Assembly: GCA_964511425.1 (NCBI GenBank)
Contig: CAZEFI010000004.1
Coordinates: 1-64,000, forward strand
Source of the DNA: Bin55 sp964511425
Lineage (GTDB): Bacteria; Pseudomonadota; Gammaproteobacteria; Pseudomonadales; Azotimanducaceae
Direction: 5' to 3'
Length of the DNA: 64,000 bases
The notes under the pieces are model-generated. The model searched no databases. It was given only the letters and a program-made list of their open reading frames with translations, and was not told the DNA's origin. Below are positions 26,099-35,637 of this stretch, one piece after another. Position 1 is the stretch's first letter; each line of letters starts with the position of its first letter. A program made the translations under genes and the position numbers.

Positions 26099-27100
26099 AT
26101 GAATGCCCATGTAGCTAACATTCACGCGAGTCCAACGCTAAGCGAAGTTAGTGCCCTAGTCCAACACGATTTCGACGAAGTGAATGCACTAATTCACCGG
26201 CAGTTGCACTCCCGAGTTCCTCTGGTTGTAGAAATTGGTCACTACATCATAAATTCTGGCGGTAAGCGACTAAGACCTTTAATAGTGTTGTTGGCCGCGA
26301 AGGCTTGTAACTACATCGGTAACTCACAAGTCAAACTAGCCGTACTTGTCGAATTTCTACACACCGCTACTTTATTGCACGATGACGTTGTGGACTCGTC
26401 CGGGATGCGGCGAGGAAAACGCACCGTCAACTTGCTATGGGGAAACGCGCCAAGTGTACTAGTGGGAGACTTTCTCTACTCGCGCGCGTTTCAACTTATG
26501 GTCGAGATTGATTCGATGCCGTTAATGGAAATTATCAGTCACGCTACTAACGTAATCGCCGAAGGCGAAGTACTACAACTACAGAACAGTGGAAACACTG
26601 ATATCACAGAAGAAGAATATCTAGATGTTATTCGTTATAAAACTGCTATGTTGTTTCAAGCCGCGGCACATTCTAGTGCGACATTGGCTGGTGCTGACTT
26701 CCAGGTACGCAACGCACTTCGCGATTTTGGTTGTCACTTTGGTGTCGCGTACCAGCTCATTGATGACTGGCTAGATTTTGCTGGCGATAGCGACGTTATG
26801 GGAAAGAATATTGGAGACGATCTAGCTGGGGGTAAAGCTACGATCCCATTGATTTTCACCATGAAAAATGGGAACCGCCATGATGCAGAGTGTGTTCGTG
26901 AAGCTATCGCGAATCGCTCACAAGAAGAGCTGTCAACTGTTATCAAAGCAGTCCGAGTGTCTGGCGCGTTGGACTACTGTAAAGCGTTAGCAGAAAAGCA
27001 CACGCAACGCGGAGTTGAATGCTTGCAGTTGGTACCGAACAACAGTTTTCGCGACGCGTTGATCTCACTCTCCCACCTCGCAATGGACCGTGCGTATTGA
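26099..27100 (+). CDS. ispB: Polyprenyl diphosphate synthase (octaprenyl type)
   Basis: This 333-residue trans-prenyltransferase makes the side chain of ubiquinone from isopentenyl and farnesyl diphosphate. Both aspartate-rich motifs are present: LLHDDVVDSSGMRRGK and LIDDWLDFAG. The position divergent from rplU-rpmA-obgE is the usual ispB site. Chain length cannot be read surely from sequence. tRNA-Pro follows on the same strand. Confidence 0.9.
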   Translation: MNAHVANIHASPTLSEVSALVQHDFDEVNALIHRQLHSRVPLVVEIGHYIINSGGKRLRPLIVLLAAKACNYIGNSQVKLAVLVEFLHTATLLHDDVVDSSGMRRGKRTVNLLWGNAPSVLVGDFLYSRAFQLMVEIDSMPLMEIISHATNVIAEGEVLQLQNSGNTDITEEEYLDVIRYKTAMLFQAAAHSSATLAGADFQVRNALRDFGCHFGVAYQLIDDWLDFAGDSDVMGKNIGDDLAGGKATIPLIFTMKNGNRHDAECVREAIANRSQEELSTVIKAVRVSGALDYCKALAEKHTQRGVECLQLVPNNSFRDALISLSHLAMDRAY

Positions 27101-27136
27101 TTTCAAATTTTTCACTGATCTGAATTAGCATTTCGT

Positions 27137-27213
27137 CGGAGTGTAGCTCAGCTTGGTAGAGCACTGTCTTCGGGAGGCAGGGGCCGCCGGTTCAAATCCG
27201 GCCACTCCGACCA
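27137..27213 (+). tRNA. tRNA-Pro (anticodon CGG)
   Basis: The sequence folds as a cloverleaf. The acceptor stem CGGAGTG pairs with CACTCCG, followed by A and an encoded CCA. The anticodon arm has loop TTCGGGA with anticodon CGG, and the T arm contains GGTTCAAATCC. It reads the proline codon CCG. It lies 36 bp behind ispB and may share its transcript. Confidence 0.95.
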
Positions 27214-27266
27214 TGTTATCGGGCGACGGCTAGTTCTCCATCCACTCCTTCAAGAGGAGACAAGTG

Positions 27267-27674
27267 CTACCGAGATATTTCGAAAGTACGAAACCAATCA
27301 CGCCATCGTCGAATATGAAGCCTGAGTGGTACTAGATCCTCTCGCCCCTTGAGCCAGCAAGAAAATTCCGAAACGATATATACCATAGCGAATCCACCAA
27401 CGAACATCTTCAGCATTTCGTAATCGAACAAAGAGAATTCAGTCTCGCCCGACAATGACTTTACACGAACAAAGAACTTAAAGAATAAGAAAGCCGTGGC
27501 GATTGCAGAAGAGATACCGCAAGTATAAAGCCACCATAACACCTTGCTGGGGCGAATAGCAATAAAAGCAAGCACAGCACAAGCGAGAAAACAGCCTCCC
27601 ATCCATGGGGTTTGCCAAGAGAACAGCGCGAGTATAAGAAATACTCCACCAGTTATTCCAGAGCAATAGTGCAC
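27267..27674 (-). CDS. Small membrane protein of unknown function
   Basis: This 135-residue protein has about four hydrophobic segments (residues about 8-24, 28-43, 47-68 and 87-107) and an arginine-rich C-terminal tail (RLHIRRWRDWFRTFEISR). I do not recognise a family. The start is GTG. It faces the tRNA-Pro gene and has no same-strand partner nearby. Confidence 0.55.
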   Translation of the reverse strand: MHYCSGITGGVFLILALFSWQTPWMGGCFLACAVLAFIAIRPSKVLWWLYTCGISSAIATAFLFFKFFVRVKSLSGETEFSLFDYEMLKMFVGGFAMVYIVSEFSCWLKGREDLVPLRLHIRRWRDWFRTFEISR

Positions 27675-28186
27675 GATCTACTTCAGCATTCTGTTTGGAT
27701 GTAATAGGTTAGGGAATGTTTAACGCAACGTAGGATGCATGCGACAAAAACCGACATATACGCTATTCGTTCCACCACACTAGAGGACGATTTTACTGTT
27801 GCCAAGAGTTAGTATTCAATTGGCATTTATACACTCTACTTGACAAAGCAAGCGAAGTATTTTTCCGGGTGTAGCTTATTGGTACAACCCACTCGTTTCA
27901 CCGAAAATTGCTGCCTACTACTAGGAAGCCTCACATCTTCTCCACGATTAACGACAACGTGCCCCGCCGCCGTCAGACCAGTTCCCGAGGCTGTACTGAT
28001 ATCGTATACAGTAAAACCCAAGTTGAAACCGTTGTCAAGTAAAGTGTGTAGCGCCCATTCAATTAGTCTTATAGCGATCGAACTTCGCTGTTTGGTTTGT
28101 GTTCAAGCGTGCCGCTGTTGAAAGGTTGTTTCACACTCTCACGATAATTACAGCATGAAATCTATGCTACGTAAGTACGTTCCAGC
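27675..28186. other. Gene-poor region with a possible gene fragment
   Basis: No complete gene is seen in this 512 bp. On the minus strand a frame ending at 27836 reads like a protein (IRLIEWALHTLLDNGFNLG, then FTVYDISTASGTGL) for about 80 codons. It has no ATG or GTG start and an in-frame stop upstream, so it may be a decayed remnant or chance. The right part probably holds the promoter of the ABC transporter genes. Confidence 0.35.
28118..28148 (+). promoter_or_regulatory. Candidate promoter of the ABC exporter genes (19-bp spacer)
   Basis: TTGAAA at 28118-28123 and GATAAT at 28143-28148 are good -35 and -10 hexamers but are separated by 19 bp, longer than optimal. Such spacing is typical of promoters that need an activator of the MerR type. 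It is 38 bp before the ABC ATPase start. Support is the pattern only. Confidence 0.3.
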
Positions 28187-29083
28187 GTGCCTTTAGATTT
28201 TGGCGTAAACGCTCGCAATCTGACGAAATCCTACCACAGTGTGGTAGCACTTGACCATCTCACACTAGAGATTCCACAAGGTTCTAGGTGCGTTTTGCTT
28301 GGACCAAATGGTGCTGGAAAGAGTACTTTCCTAAATCTCGTTCTTGGTGCACTAAAACCTGACGCTGGTTCGATCACCGTACTTGGGTCGTCGCCTGGAC
28401 ACATTACCATCCGCAGGCGCACGGGCGCGATGCTGCAAATTTCAGGTATCCCTAGTTCTCTCACGGTATTGGAACACTTGCGACTCTTTCGTATGTACTA
28501 CCCCAATCCACTACCCATACCAAAATTGATTACGTGTGCGAAGCTCGATGGCTTGGAACACCGGGTGTTCGGATCGCTCAGTAGTGGGCAGCAACAACGG
28601 CTCAATTTTGCGTTAGCACTCTGCGGCAATCCTGACCTTCTAGTACTGGACGAACCGTCGACTTCGCTTGATGTAGAAACTCGGTTTGCACTTTGGGATG
28701 AAATCGAAAGATTTGTCGGAGACCGTCGCACCATGTTGTTGGCCACACACAACTTAGAAGAAGCTGAGCGACTAGGCGACCGTATCCTGATTTTTCATCA
28801 AGGACGTATCATTGCCGATGCGAATTCCACTGAACTAAGATCTGTCGTCGGAGCTACCGAAATATCTGCACATACGATAGCAGATATTGAAACGTTTCGC
28901 CAAGATCATCATGTAAAGCGAATCGAACAAACAGGAAACCAAGTGCGACTCTTTGTCACTGAAGCAGAAAGAACTGTCTCACAATTGATGCAGTTGGATC
29001 CAAATCTCAACAATTTGATTGTTAGACCTGCTTCGTTGCAAGACGCGTACCTCCATCTACTCACTCCGAATTCCAGTGCATGA
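28187..29083 (+). CDS. ABC transporter ATP-binding protein (ABC-2 exporter)
   Basis: This 298-residue ATPase has Walker A GPNGAGKST, signature LSSGQQQRLNFALAL, Walker B LLVLDEPSTSLD and the switch histidine in ATHNLEEAE. A domain of about 80 residues follows the ATPase core, as in NodI/CcmA-like drug or polysaccharide exporters. It works with the permease encoded 12 bp downstream. The exported substrate is unknown. The start is GTG. Confidence 0.88.
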   Translation: MPLDFGVNARNLTKSYHSVVALDHLTLEIPQGSRCVLLGPNGAGKSTFLNLVLGALKPDAGSITVLGSSPGHITIRRRTGAMLQISGIPSSLTVLEHLRLFRMYYPNPLPIPKLITCAKLDGLEHRVFGSLSSGQQQRLNFALALCGNPDLLVLDEPSTSLDVETRFALWDEIERFVGDRRTMLLATHNLEEAERLGDRILIFHQGRIIADANSTELRSVVGATEISAHTIADIETFRQDHHVKRIEQTGNQVRLFVTEAERTVSQLMQLDPNLNNLIVRPASLQDAYLHLLTPNSSA

Positions 29084-29095
29084 ACTTTTTTAACG

Positions 29096-29869
29096 ATGAT
29101 TGACCGAACTTTCAGCTTCTTGCGCATACTATTCGCGGAGTCATATACAGAGTGTTTGAAATGTATCCGAACACCAGCCTTCGTGTCTTCAATCATCGGT
29201 TTGCCCGTGATCGTTTACTTGTTCTGCGGTATCGCAATCGACTGGGGTGGAGCGATCGAAAAGTCAAATCAATTTTGGCTCATCGCGGCAAGCCTAATCG
29301 GTGCTATTGGAACTGGATTATTTGGTTTTGGGGTTTACGTCGCTAACGAACGAGGTCAAGGATGGCTGTTACTCAAACGGATCAGTCCAATGCCTATTCT
29401 CGTGTATTTTCTATCCAAGGCCGCGATGGCTGTAGCCTTCTCTGCAATTATCACAGGTATTATTCTGCTTATCGGGTGGTCGTTCGTTTCAGTCCAATTA
29501 TCTGTTGCACAGTGTGTTAATCTCGTGGTCCTGATGTCTTTTTCCACGATTCCGTATTGCATGATCGGGTTGATGTGTGGATTCATGGTTGGACCTAACT
29601 CCGCACACGCAGTCGTGAACATCCTTTATCTACCGTTACTCCTGCTCGGTGGTGTTGCTGTTCCTTTTGATGTATTACCAGCGTTTGTGCAATCGATAGC
29701 GGTCTTTTCTCCGGTATTTCATTCAACTCAACTTGCTCTCAAAGTGATACATACCTCACAGGGGCACCCTATCGTGTTACATATCTTTGTACTGTGTACT
29801 TTTTCGGTTGTGAGCATAGCATTAGCAGGACACTTCTATGCATCTGAAAGAAAACGCACTTTTACATAA
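29096..29869 (+). CDS. ABC-2 type transporter permease
   Basis: This 257-residue protein has about six transmembrane segments and the ABC-2 permease layout; the conserved region near residues 175-205 reads NILYLPLLLLGGVAVPFDVLP. It pairs with the ATPase just upstream to form an exporter, probably a dimer of each subunit. The substrate is not known. Confidence 0.85.
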   Translation: MIDRTFSFLRILFAESYTECLKCIRTPAFVSSIIGLPVIVYLFCGIAIDWGGAIEKSNQFWLIAASLIGAIGTGLFGFGVYVANERGQGWLLLKRISPMPILVYFLSKAAMAVAFSAIITGIILLIGWSFVSVQLSVAQCVNLVVLMSFSTIPYCMIGLMCGFMVGPNSAHAVVNILYLPLLLLGGVAVPFDVLPAFVQSIAVFSPVFHSTQLALKVIHTSQGHPIVLHIFVLCTFSVVSIALAGHFYASERKRTFT

Positions 29870-29952
29870 ATTCATGAGAAATCACCGACAGATCCCAGAT
29901 TCCGGAACGTGCCATTTCGATCATTGTTAATGAGCACCACGGACCAGTAACC

Positions 29953-31152
29953 GTGCAATTTCACACCCTCACCCATAATTCCATAGAGTCTATCGACTCG
30001 AAACACTGGAACGCTTGTGCATTTTCGTCGACCACTCGTTACCAACCGTTCGTTGATCACAGATTTCTCAGTGCGCTGGAATTAAGCGGTTGTGTTGGAG
30101 CAGAGACAGGGTGGTACCCGTTACACCTAGAAATAAAACTTGAACAAGAAACGGTCGGTGTGGTTCCCCTATATTTAAAAAATCACTCTCAGGGAGAGTA
30201 TGTCTTCGACTATGCGTGGGCAGAAGCTTGTTATCGTGCCGGTGGGAATTATTACCCTAAGTTACAGGTCTGCATCCCGTTCACACCCGCGACGGGTGCA
30301 CGAATTTTGACAAAACAGACAGATTCGCGCAAAGAACTTGAACCATATATATTCGACAAGCTCGTTCAACACACGAACGAGTTGGGAGTGAGTTCTGCTC
30401 ATGTGACTTTTCTAGACGAATCGCAATGGTCCATGGCTCGTCAGTCAGGATTTTTACAACGAATGGATGTTCAATTTCATTGGAAAAACGAGGGATATGA
30501 TTCCTTTGAAGACTTTGTCGCTCAGCTAGCCACCAAAAAACGAAAGAACATTCGCCGGGAACGAAAAAACATATTGGAACAAAATTTGCGTATCGAGTGG
30601 CTCTCGGGTTCAGATCTTCAGGAACATCATTGGGACGCATTCTACGAGTTTTATTTAGAGACTAGTTCGCGCAAATGGGGAAACCCCTACCTCAATCGTG
30701 AATTTTTCAGTTATGTGAACACTACAATGTCTGAACAAATTCTCTTGATCTTGTGTCGCCGAGGGTCTAAATACATCGCTGGAGCTTTGAACTTTATTGG
30801 AGATCAAACACTTTACGGTCGCAACTGGGGGTGCATCGAACACTATCCATTTTTGCATTTCGAATTGTGTTACTATCAAGCGATGGAGTATGCGATTAAA
30901 CACCAGATAACAACTCTAGAAGCCGGTGCACAAGGGGGACACAAATTTGCACGTGGATATCAAGCTCACCCGACTTATTCGGTGCATTACATAGCTAATG
31001 AACAATTTCGTACCGCGATCGCGAAGTTCCTAGCCGAAGAAACGGAATATGTGAGACGCGATCTAAACTATCTCGCCCAGCAGTCGCCTTTCAAAGAAAA
31101 TATCGAGATGGGAAACCCAACCTTGGGAGCGAACTCGGTTTCCAATGTCTAG
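29953..31152 (+). CDS. FemAB-like N-acyltransferase (PF04339 type)
   Basis: This 399-residue protein matches the FemAB-like/GNAT family often annotated as peptidoglycan biosynthesis protein. Features are YFDYAW-like segment VFDYAWAEACYRAGGNYYPK, then PFTPATGARIL, and late TLEAGAQGGHKFARGY. The family resembles aminoacyl-tRNA-using transferases, but its substrate is unknown. The start is GTG. It lies between the exporter genes and the MoxR cluster on the same strand; 16 bp separate it from the RDD gene, so it may be cotranscribed with that cluster. Confidence 0.75.
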   Translation: MQFHTLTHNSIESIDSKHWNACAFSSTTRYQPFVDHRFLSALELSGCVGAETGWYPLHLEIKLEQETVGVVPLYLKNHSQGEYVFDYAWAEACYRAGGNYYPKLQVCIPFTPATGARILTKQTDSRKELEPYIFDKLVQHTNELGVSSAHVTFLDESQWSMARQSGFLQRMDVQFHWKNEGYDSFEDFVAQLATKKRKNIRRERKNILEQNLRIEWLSGSDLQEHHWDAFYEFYLETSSRKWGNPYLNREFFSYVNTTMSEQILLILCRRGSKYIAGALNFIGDQTLYGRNWGCIEHYPFLHFELCYYQAMEYAIKHQITTLEAGAQGGHKFARGYQAHPTYSVHYIANEQFRTAIAKFLAEETEYVRRDLNYLAQQSPFKENIEMGNPTLGANSVSNV

Positions 31153-31167
31153 AGTACTTGAGGTTGC

Positions 31168-32019
31168 ATGAGTACGACGCCTGCGTCTCAACAATCGTCT
31201 CAAGAATCCGATTGGTCTTCGGTACACGAAGAACGATTTACGCTCAAAGATGTTGAAAAGCTTCAAATTCTCGATACTAAACTTGTTCTCGAGACTCCCG
31301 AAGGAGCGGAATTAGAAATACGTCCGGCTGGTTTTTTGGCCAGGGGAGTCGCACTTGTAATTGATGAATTTCTCAAGGTTTTAATTTATGCGGTTCTCAT
31401 CGGTGTAATTTTCGCGATCAGCTCTAATCTTGGACCAGAATTAGCACAGGTACTACAAGGAGTTATGTTGATACTCTTTTTTGTTATCACGTGGTTTTAT
31501 GGTGTGATTTTCGAACAAATGAATGTAGGTAAAACTCCCGGTAAAGTAGTCGCGTCCGTCAAAGTAACCAATGCCGATGGTACTCCAGTGGGAATCATGC
31601 AATCGATCATTCGGAACTTATTTCGTTCGGTTGACAGCCTTTTCCTGAGCATGCCTGGATTAATCTTGCTCGGATACTTTCCGTTTCTCATACCAATCGG
31701 CATGCCAGGGTTGTTTTTTGTGCTTTTCTCGAAAAATTTTCGACGTTTAGGGGATCACTTGGCAGACACCTTAGTCATCCATACCAGTCAACCGAGAGTA
31801 GGAACCTACGAGGACTCCGTGACAGATACTCTTGTACCACCAACCATGTCACTACTGGAACAACGAATGTTACTGTCATTCCAAGACCGTAGCGCAGAGT
31901 TCTCTGACGAGCGCAAAGTTGAACTAGCCGAAGTACTCAAACCGATACATGGTGCTTCAGGTAAAGAGGCGGTAGATGTATGCTTAGCGTATGCCAATTC
32001 AATCCGCGGTGCGCCATGA
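31168..32019 (+). CDS. RDD family membrane protein
   Basis: This 283-residue protein has an RDD domain with three or four membrane segments starting at about residue 60 (AGFLARGVALVIDEFLKVL), including FYGVIFEQMNVGKTPGKVVASVKV and LGDHLADTLVIH. A cytoplasmic C-terminal tail of about 75 residues follows. RDD proteins are of uncertain function; some transport ions or solutes. It is first of the RDD-SpoIIM-DUF4129-DUF4350-MoxR-DUF58 cluster. Its stop overlaps the next start by ATGA. Confidence 0.85.
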   Translation: MSTTPASQQSSQESDWSSVHEERFTLKDVEKLQILDTKLVLETPEGAELEIRPAGFLARGVALVIDEFLKVLIYAVLIGVIFAISSNLGPELAQVLQGVMLILFFVITWFYGVIFEQMNVGKTPGKVVASVKVTNADGTPVGIMQSIIRNLFRSVDSLFLSMPGLILLGYFPFLIPIGMPGLFFVLFSKNFRRLGDHLADTLVIHTSQPRVGTYEDSVTDTLVPPTMSLLEQRMLLSFQDRSAEFSDERKVELAEVLKPIHGASGKEAVDVCLAYANSIRGAP

Positions 32020-32999
32020 AAGAAAATCGATTCATACAGGTTCGAGAGGAACTTTGGAACACTTTTGAAAAAGCACTCGATGAGTTTGAACGAACCCGTG
32101 CGACCAAGAAAAAAACAAGCACCGAAGTTTTTATTACCCAATACCGAGCAGTATCACACGACTTGTCCATTGCTCGTACTCGACACTACGGTGCAAATTT
32201 AATTAGCCGTCTCAATACGTTAGTCCTTCGTGGACACAATTTAATCTACTTCTCCCGAACCGGATGGCTAGAAAAGATTTATCGCTTTTACGCAAATACG
32301 TTCCCAAATGAAGTCCGAAAGAACAAGAAATGGATGTTTGTGTCTCTTATCCTATTTTCTCTTCCGTGGATCTTAGTGTCCTTTTGTATCGCGCAGTCCG
32401 ATACTTTCGTTTACACGATCTTGAGCGAAGAATCGGTCTTCGAGGTTGAACAAATGTATAATCCTAGTAACCCCTTTTGGACTGACGGACCCCATCCAGC
32501 GGATCAGCTAACCAATCTTGGTGGTTATATATTCAACAACACCTCGATAGGATTGATTACTTTTGTTTCGGGAATTGGTTTTGGTCTTGTTACGTTGTTT
32601 GTCCTACTGTTGAACAGTGTCTTCCTAGGTGCAAGAGTTGCCCATTTGACCGCAATTGGCTATGGTTTAACCTTATATCCATTCGTTATAGGACATGGTG
32701 CTTTTGAACTAACAGCGATAGTCATAGCTGGTGCAGCGGGTTTACGTTTGGCAGCAGCACTATATTTTCCCAGAAATTTAGGACGAAAAACTGCGCTCAG
32801 GCAAGGAATCCGAGAAGTCATGACCCTTGTCGCAGGATTCTTCACTATGTTTATCGTTGCCGCATTCATTGAAGCTTTTTGGTCACCTCTAAATCTACCG
32901 GCGATTGTCAAATATGTCGTTGGAAGCATCCTATGGGTATTAGTCCTTAGTTATTTTTTCTTTGCTGGTCGAAGTGAGATTTCAAGACTCACAAGTTGA
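32016..32999 (+). CDS. SpoIIM-like membrane protein
   Basis: This 327-residue protein belongs to the stage II sporulation protein M-like family common in non-sporulating bacteria. A soluble N-terminal part of about 100 residues (MKENRFIQVREELW) is followed by five or six membrane segments; FVIGHGAFELTAIVIAGAAG is the family hallmark. ATG 32016 is chosen because it forms an ATGA overlap with the RDD stop. It is expected to be part of the MoxR membrane cluster; no molecular activity is known. Confidence 0.82.
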   Translation: MKENRFIQVREELWNTFEKALDEFERTRATKKKTSTEVFITQYRAVSHDLSIARTRHYGANLISRLNTLVLRGHNLIYFSRTGWLEKIYRFYANTFPNEVRKNKKWMFVSLILFSLPWILVSFCIAQSDTFVYTILSEESVFEVEQMYNPSNPFWTDGPHPADQLTNLGGYIFNNTSIGLITFVSGIGFGLVTLFVLLLNSVFLGARVAHLTAIGYGLTLYPFVIGHGAFELTAIVIAGAAGLRLAAALYFPRNLGRKTALRQGIREVMTLVAGFFTMFIVAAFIEAFWSPLNLPAIVKYVVGSILWVLVLSYFFFAGRSEISRLTS

Positions 33000-34404
33000 A
33001 CTTCGCTTACGGACTCCCGATGAAGGCGTAGACATTGGTATTTTGCTCGCGCGGAAGTACTGGTGGTCTCTGCTCAGTGCTTGGGCTGTGTTCGCGATTC
33101 CTTTTATGGTTCTTGCATATTTCATTCCCTCTACATTCTGGGCTCTAGTATTCTTCTGGTGGTTCAAACCGTTATACGAACGACTTCCACTACAAGTGGT
33201 AAGTGCTTCTATTTTTCAACAGAAGTTTGACATTAAATCCTCGTTCAAAGGGATTTTTCAATTCGACACCTTGTCTTGGTTGACGATTTATCGGATTTGT
33301 CCAGGTAGAAGCACGTTGACCCCAATTGCCGCACTTGAGGGAATTGAAAGTGGTAAAGGAAAGATTCGACGTCGCCGCCAACTCGTTAAATCTTCGATAA
33401 TCAATTCATACTTCTTACTTCACGTTGGCATGTTTGTGTGTGAATTCATCATGATTTGTACGGGAACTATTGTGTACATGAAGTTTTTCGAACCTGTTGC
33501 AGCCGAGAATTTGTTCCTGTGGGAACAATTAGCAAATCAGTGGAACTGGGTGTGGGACTCACAATCGGGAAAACTGTTGTTAATCTCGCTCATGCTAGCC
33601 AGTTCCGCAATCATGGCTCCCTTCTATGTTTGTGGTGGATTTGGGTTATACATTAACCGACGAATTGGACTAGAAGGTTGGGATCTCTATCTTGGATTCC
33701 AAAGGATGATCTCCCGACTGAGTATTGTTTGTGTCGCGTTGCTTATTGTTGTGCCGACCGTCAATATAGTCGCAGAAGAAGCAATCTACGATTCACCTAC
33801 TCAATACGGTTCTCAAAGCGATGTAAGCGCGGAAATCGACGAAATTGTGAAGCAGCAAGTTTTTGAAGAGAGAACCGTAAGACGAATGCGACCCTCCGAA
33901 CAAAACGCTCCCCGATATTGGGATTTCATTATGAAACTCGTCTATTATCTGATTATGTTTGTGCTAGTTCTTCTAGTCGTTGGTCTATTAGTGTGGGTAG
34001 TAATCAAACTTCGTGTCTGGGAGTTTGTAAAAAGACGTAGAAATGCGAGCGCACGCGTCGAAGTCAACGTTGCTATTGTCGAAGATGAACAGCGAGGTTA
34101 CGAATTGCCGTCCAATGTGATCGCGGAAGCAAGTGTGGCTTGGCAACAGGGTCGATCAAGACACGCACTTTCGCTACTTTACCAGGGTGCTTTACGTTAC
34201 TTAATCGCGAAACACTCTTGCCCAATTCAAACTTGCGATACGGAGCGTACTTGCGCTCGCGCAATTGCACGACATGTCCCAGCACTGAGCGAGGTTTTTG
34301 GTCAGTTGAGCTTACACTGGCAACAAGTAGCTTACGGTAAGAAAACTCTCGCGGACGCTGATTTTCAACAACTTCTTTCTGTGTATGAAAATTCGTTCGC
34401 GTAG
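32974..34404 (+). CDS. DUF4129 domain membrane protein
   Basis: This protein of about 476 residues has several membrane segments in its N-terminal two thirds and a C-terminal cytoplasmic DUF4129 domain (AWQQGRSRHALSLLYQGALR, then HWQQVAYGKK). GTG 32974 is preferred because related proteins begin MRF-Q-V-L-R; TTG 32962 is an alternative. Either start overlaps the SpoIIM-like gene. The same domain in transglutaminase-like proteins sits near MoxR genes. Function is unknown. Confidence 0.78.
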   Translation: MRFQDSQVELRLRTPDEGVDIGILLARKYWWSLLSAWAVFAIPFMVLAYFIPSTFWALVFFWWFKPLYERLPLQVVSASIFQQKFDIKSSFKGIFQFDTLSWLTIYRICPGRSTLTPIAALEGIESGKGKIRRRRQLVKSSIINSYFLLHVGMFVCEFIMICTGTIVYMKFFEPVAAENLFLWEQLANQWNWVWDSQSGKLLLISLMLASSAIMAPFYVCGGFGLYINRRIGLEGWDLYLGFQRMISRLSIVCVALLIVVPTVNIVAEEAIYDSPTQYGSQSDVSAEIDEIVKQQVFEERTVRRMRPSEQNAPRYWDFIMKLVYYLIMFVLVLLVVGLLVWVVIKLRVWEFVKRRRNASARVEVNVAIVEDEQRGYELPSNVIAEASVAWQQGRSRHALSLLYQGALRYLIAKHSCPIQTCDTERTCARAIARHVPALSEVFGQLSLHWQQVAYGKKTLADADFQQLLSVYENSFA

Positions 34405-35620
34405 TTCAAGCACTTGGGTTTACGTCGTCGTCGGGGCACTCGTCCTGTTGATTGCATTGGTCGTCGCCATTATTTGGGTAATTTACCACAGGGTTACGGA
34501 TGAAACTACGGATTTTGCGTTAACACCTGAAGGTCGCAAAAATCCATGGTTAGCAATTTCTGAGCTTGGAGAACGCTATGGAGTAACGGTAAACACTGGT
34601 TCGATCCTCTCGACCAATAACATGCCTGCGCCAACCGATACGATCTTACTTGAAGATGCACAAAGTTCAGTCGTTAGTGAACGCGATAGTGATGCGTTGG
34701 AAACCTGGGTTCTACAGGGCGGGACATTGATCTATCGGGTACCTATGATTGGTTTAGCCGATCAACGTCATACGCTAGATACTACGTACTTTCCCAACAA
34801 TTTGATGGTTTATGAAGTAGGTCTACACTCTGTTGTAGAGCGGTTATTTGAGCAGAGCCAAGAAGTATGGAAACGGAGTTGTTTCCCGTCAACATCGTCG
34901 ATATGGTTTGAGGATGGCGATGTTGCCACTCTAGAATGGAGACCGACTTTCTTCCTCAACACTAGTTTTTCGCCCTATGCCGCAGACCTCGTACATCTTT
35001 CTCAACATAACACATTGCAATTGAACTACGGTCACGGCCAAGTGTTTTTCGTGACCGATATAGATTATTGGAAGAACCATTCAGCCAACTGTGCTGACAA
35101 TGCCTATGTGTTTTTGCGGTTGGTGCGCGATTCGGTGAACCTGTTACCGGGTTTGGCGAATGAAGTTTCTGTTTGGATCGTTCCGAGAGTTCCTCTGCGA
35201 ACCACTCGCTTCCTCGAAATGGTTTGGTCCCATTTCCATGTAGCTATCATCGGTCTGCTTCTGACGTTCCTCGTAGCTTTGATCGCAGGCAATATCAGAA
35301 GCACTCCAGCAGTGCACGCGATACCCGTCCCCCGGCGAGCAACCATCGATTATGTAACCAGCGTGTCCAACTTCGCATGGCGTAAGAATAGCATCGAAGG
35401 CTTTTTTCGTTCTTTAGATTGGGTAAGTGAAAACCCAACGGGAGTTTTTGGACCCACACAAGCCTTAATTTCACGACAAAAGAAGACCGAATTAACAAAC
35501 ACGGATCAAACTGCTCACGTGAACAGCTCGCCAAGAACTGAGGTGGACTTGGTCACTAACGTGCAAAAATTACAAGCGAAGTTGCGACGAAACATGCAAC
35601 CTTCAATTCGAAAGTCTTAA
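34385..35620 (+). CDS. DUF4350 domain membrane protein
   Basis: This 411-residue protein has a membrane anchor at residues about 11-34, a large outward domain (residues about 40-270) with WLAISELGERYGV and LETWVLQGGTLIYRVP typical of DUF4350, then a second membrane segment near residues 280-305 and a cytoplasmic tail. DUF4350 resembles a class I glutamine amidotransferase-like fold, but no enzyme activity is established. It overlaps the DUF4129 gene by 20 bp and precedes moxR. Confidence 0.78.
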   Translation: MKIRSRSSSTWVYVVVGALVLLIALVVAIIWVIYHRVTDETTDFALTPEGRKNPWLAISELGERYGVTVNTGSILSTNNMPAPTDTILLEDAQSSVVSERDSDALETWVLQGGTLIYRVPMIGLADQRHTLDTTYFPNNLMVYEVGLHSVVERLFEQSQEVWKRSCFPSTSSIWFEDGDVATLEWRPTFFLNTSFSPYAADLVHLSQHNTLQLNYGHGQVFFVTDIDYWKNHSANCADNAYVFLRLVRDSVNLLPGLANEVSVWIVPRVPLRTTRFLEMVWSHFHVAIIGLLLTFLVALIAGNIRSTPAVHAIPVPRRATIDYVTSVSNFAWRKNSIEGFFRSLDWVSENPTGVFGPTQALISRQKKTELTNTDQTAHVNSSPRTEVDLVTNVQKLQAKLRRNMQPSIRKS

Positions 35621-35637
35621 TGGAGTACTAAAAAATT

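Noticed and set aside
27836..28021. Minus-strand frame with protein-like composition in the 27675-28186 gap
   Set aside because: No ATG or GTG start, an in-frame stop a short way upstream, and no recognised family; kept only as a possible remnant.
27840..28121. Plus-strand ORF of 93 codons
   Set aside because: Composition is unlike the neighbouring proteins (many cysteines, low-complexity), no family, and it mirrors the opposite frame.
35516..35532. CACGTGAAC core as a second parS
   Set aside because: Only a partial match (TGCTCACGTGAACAGC) within the DUF4350 gene; the outer bases of the consensus are not kept.
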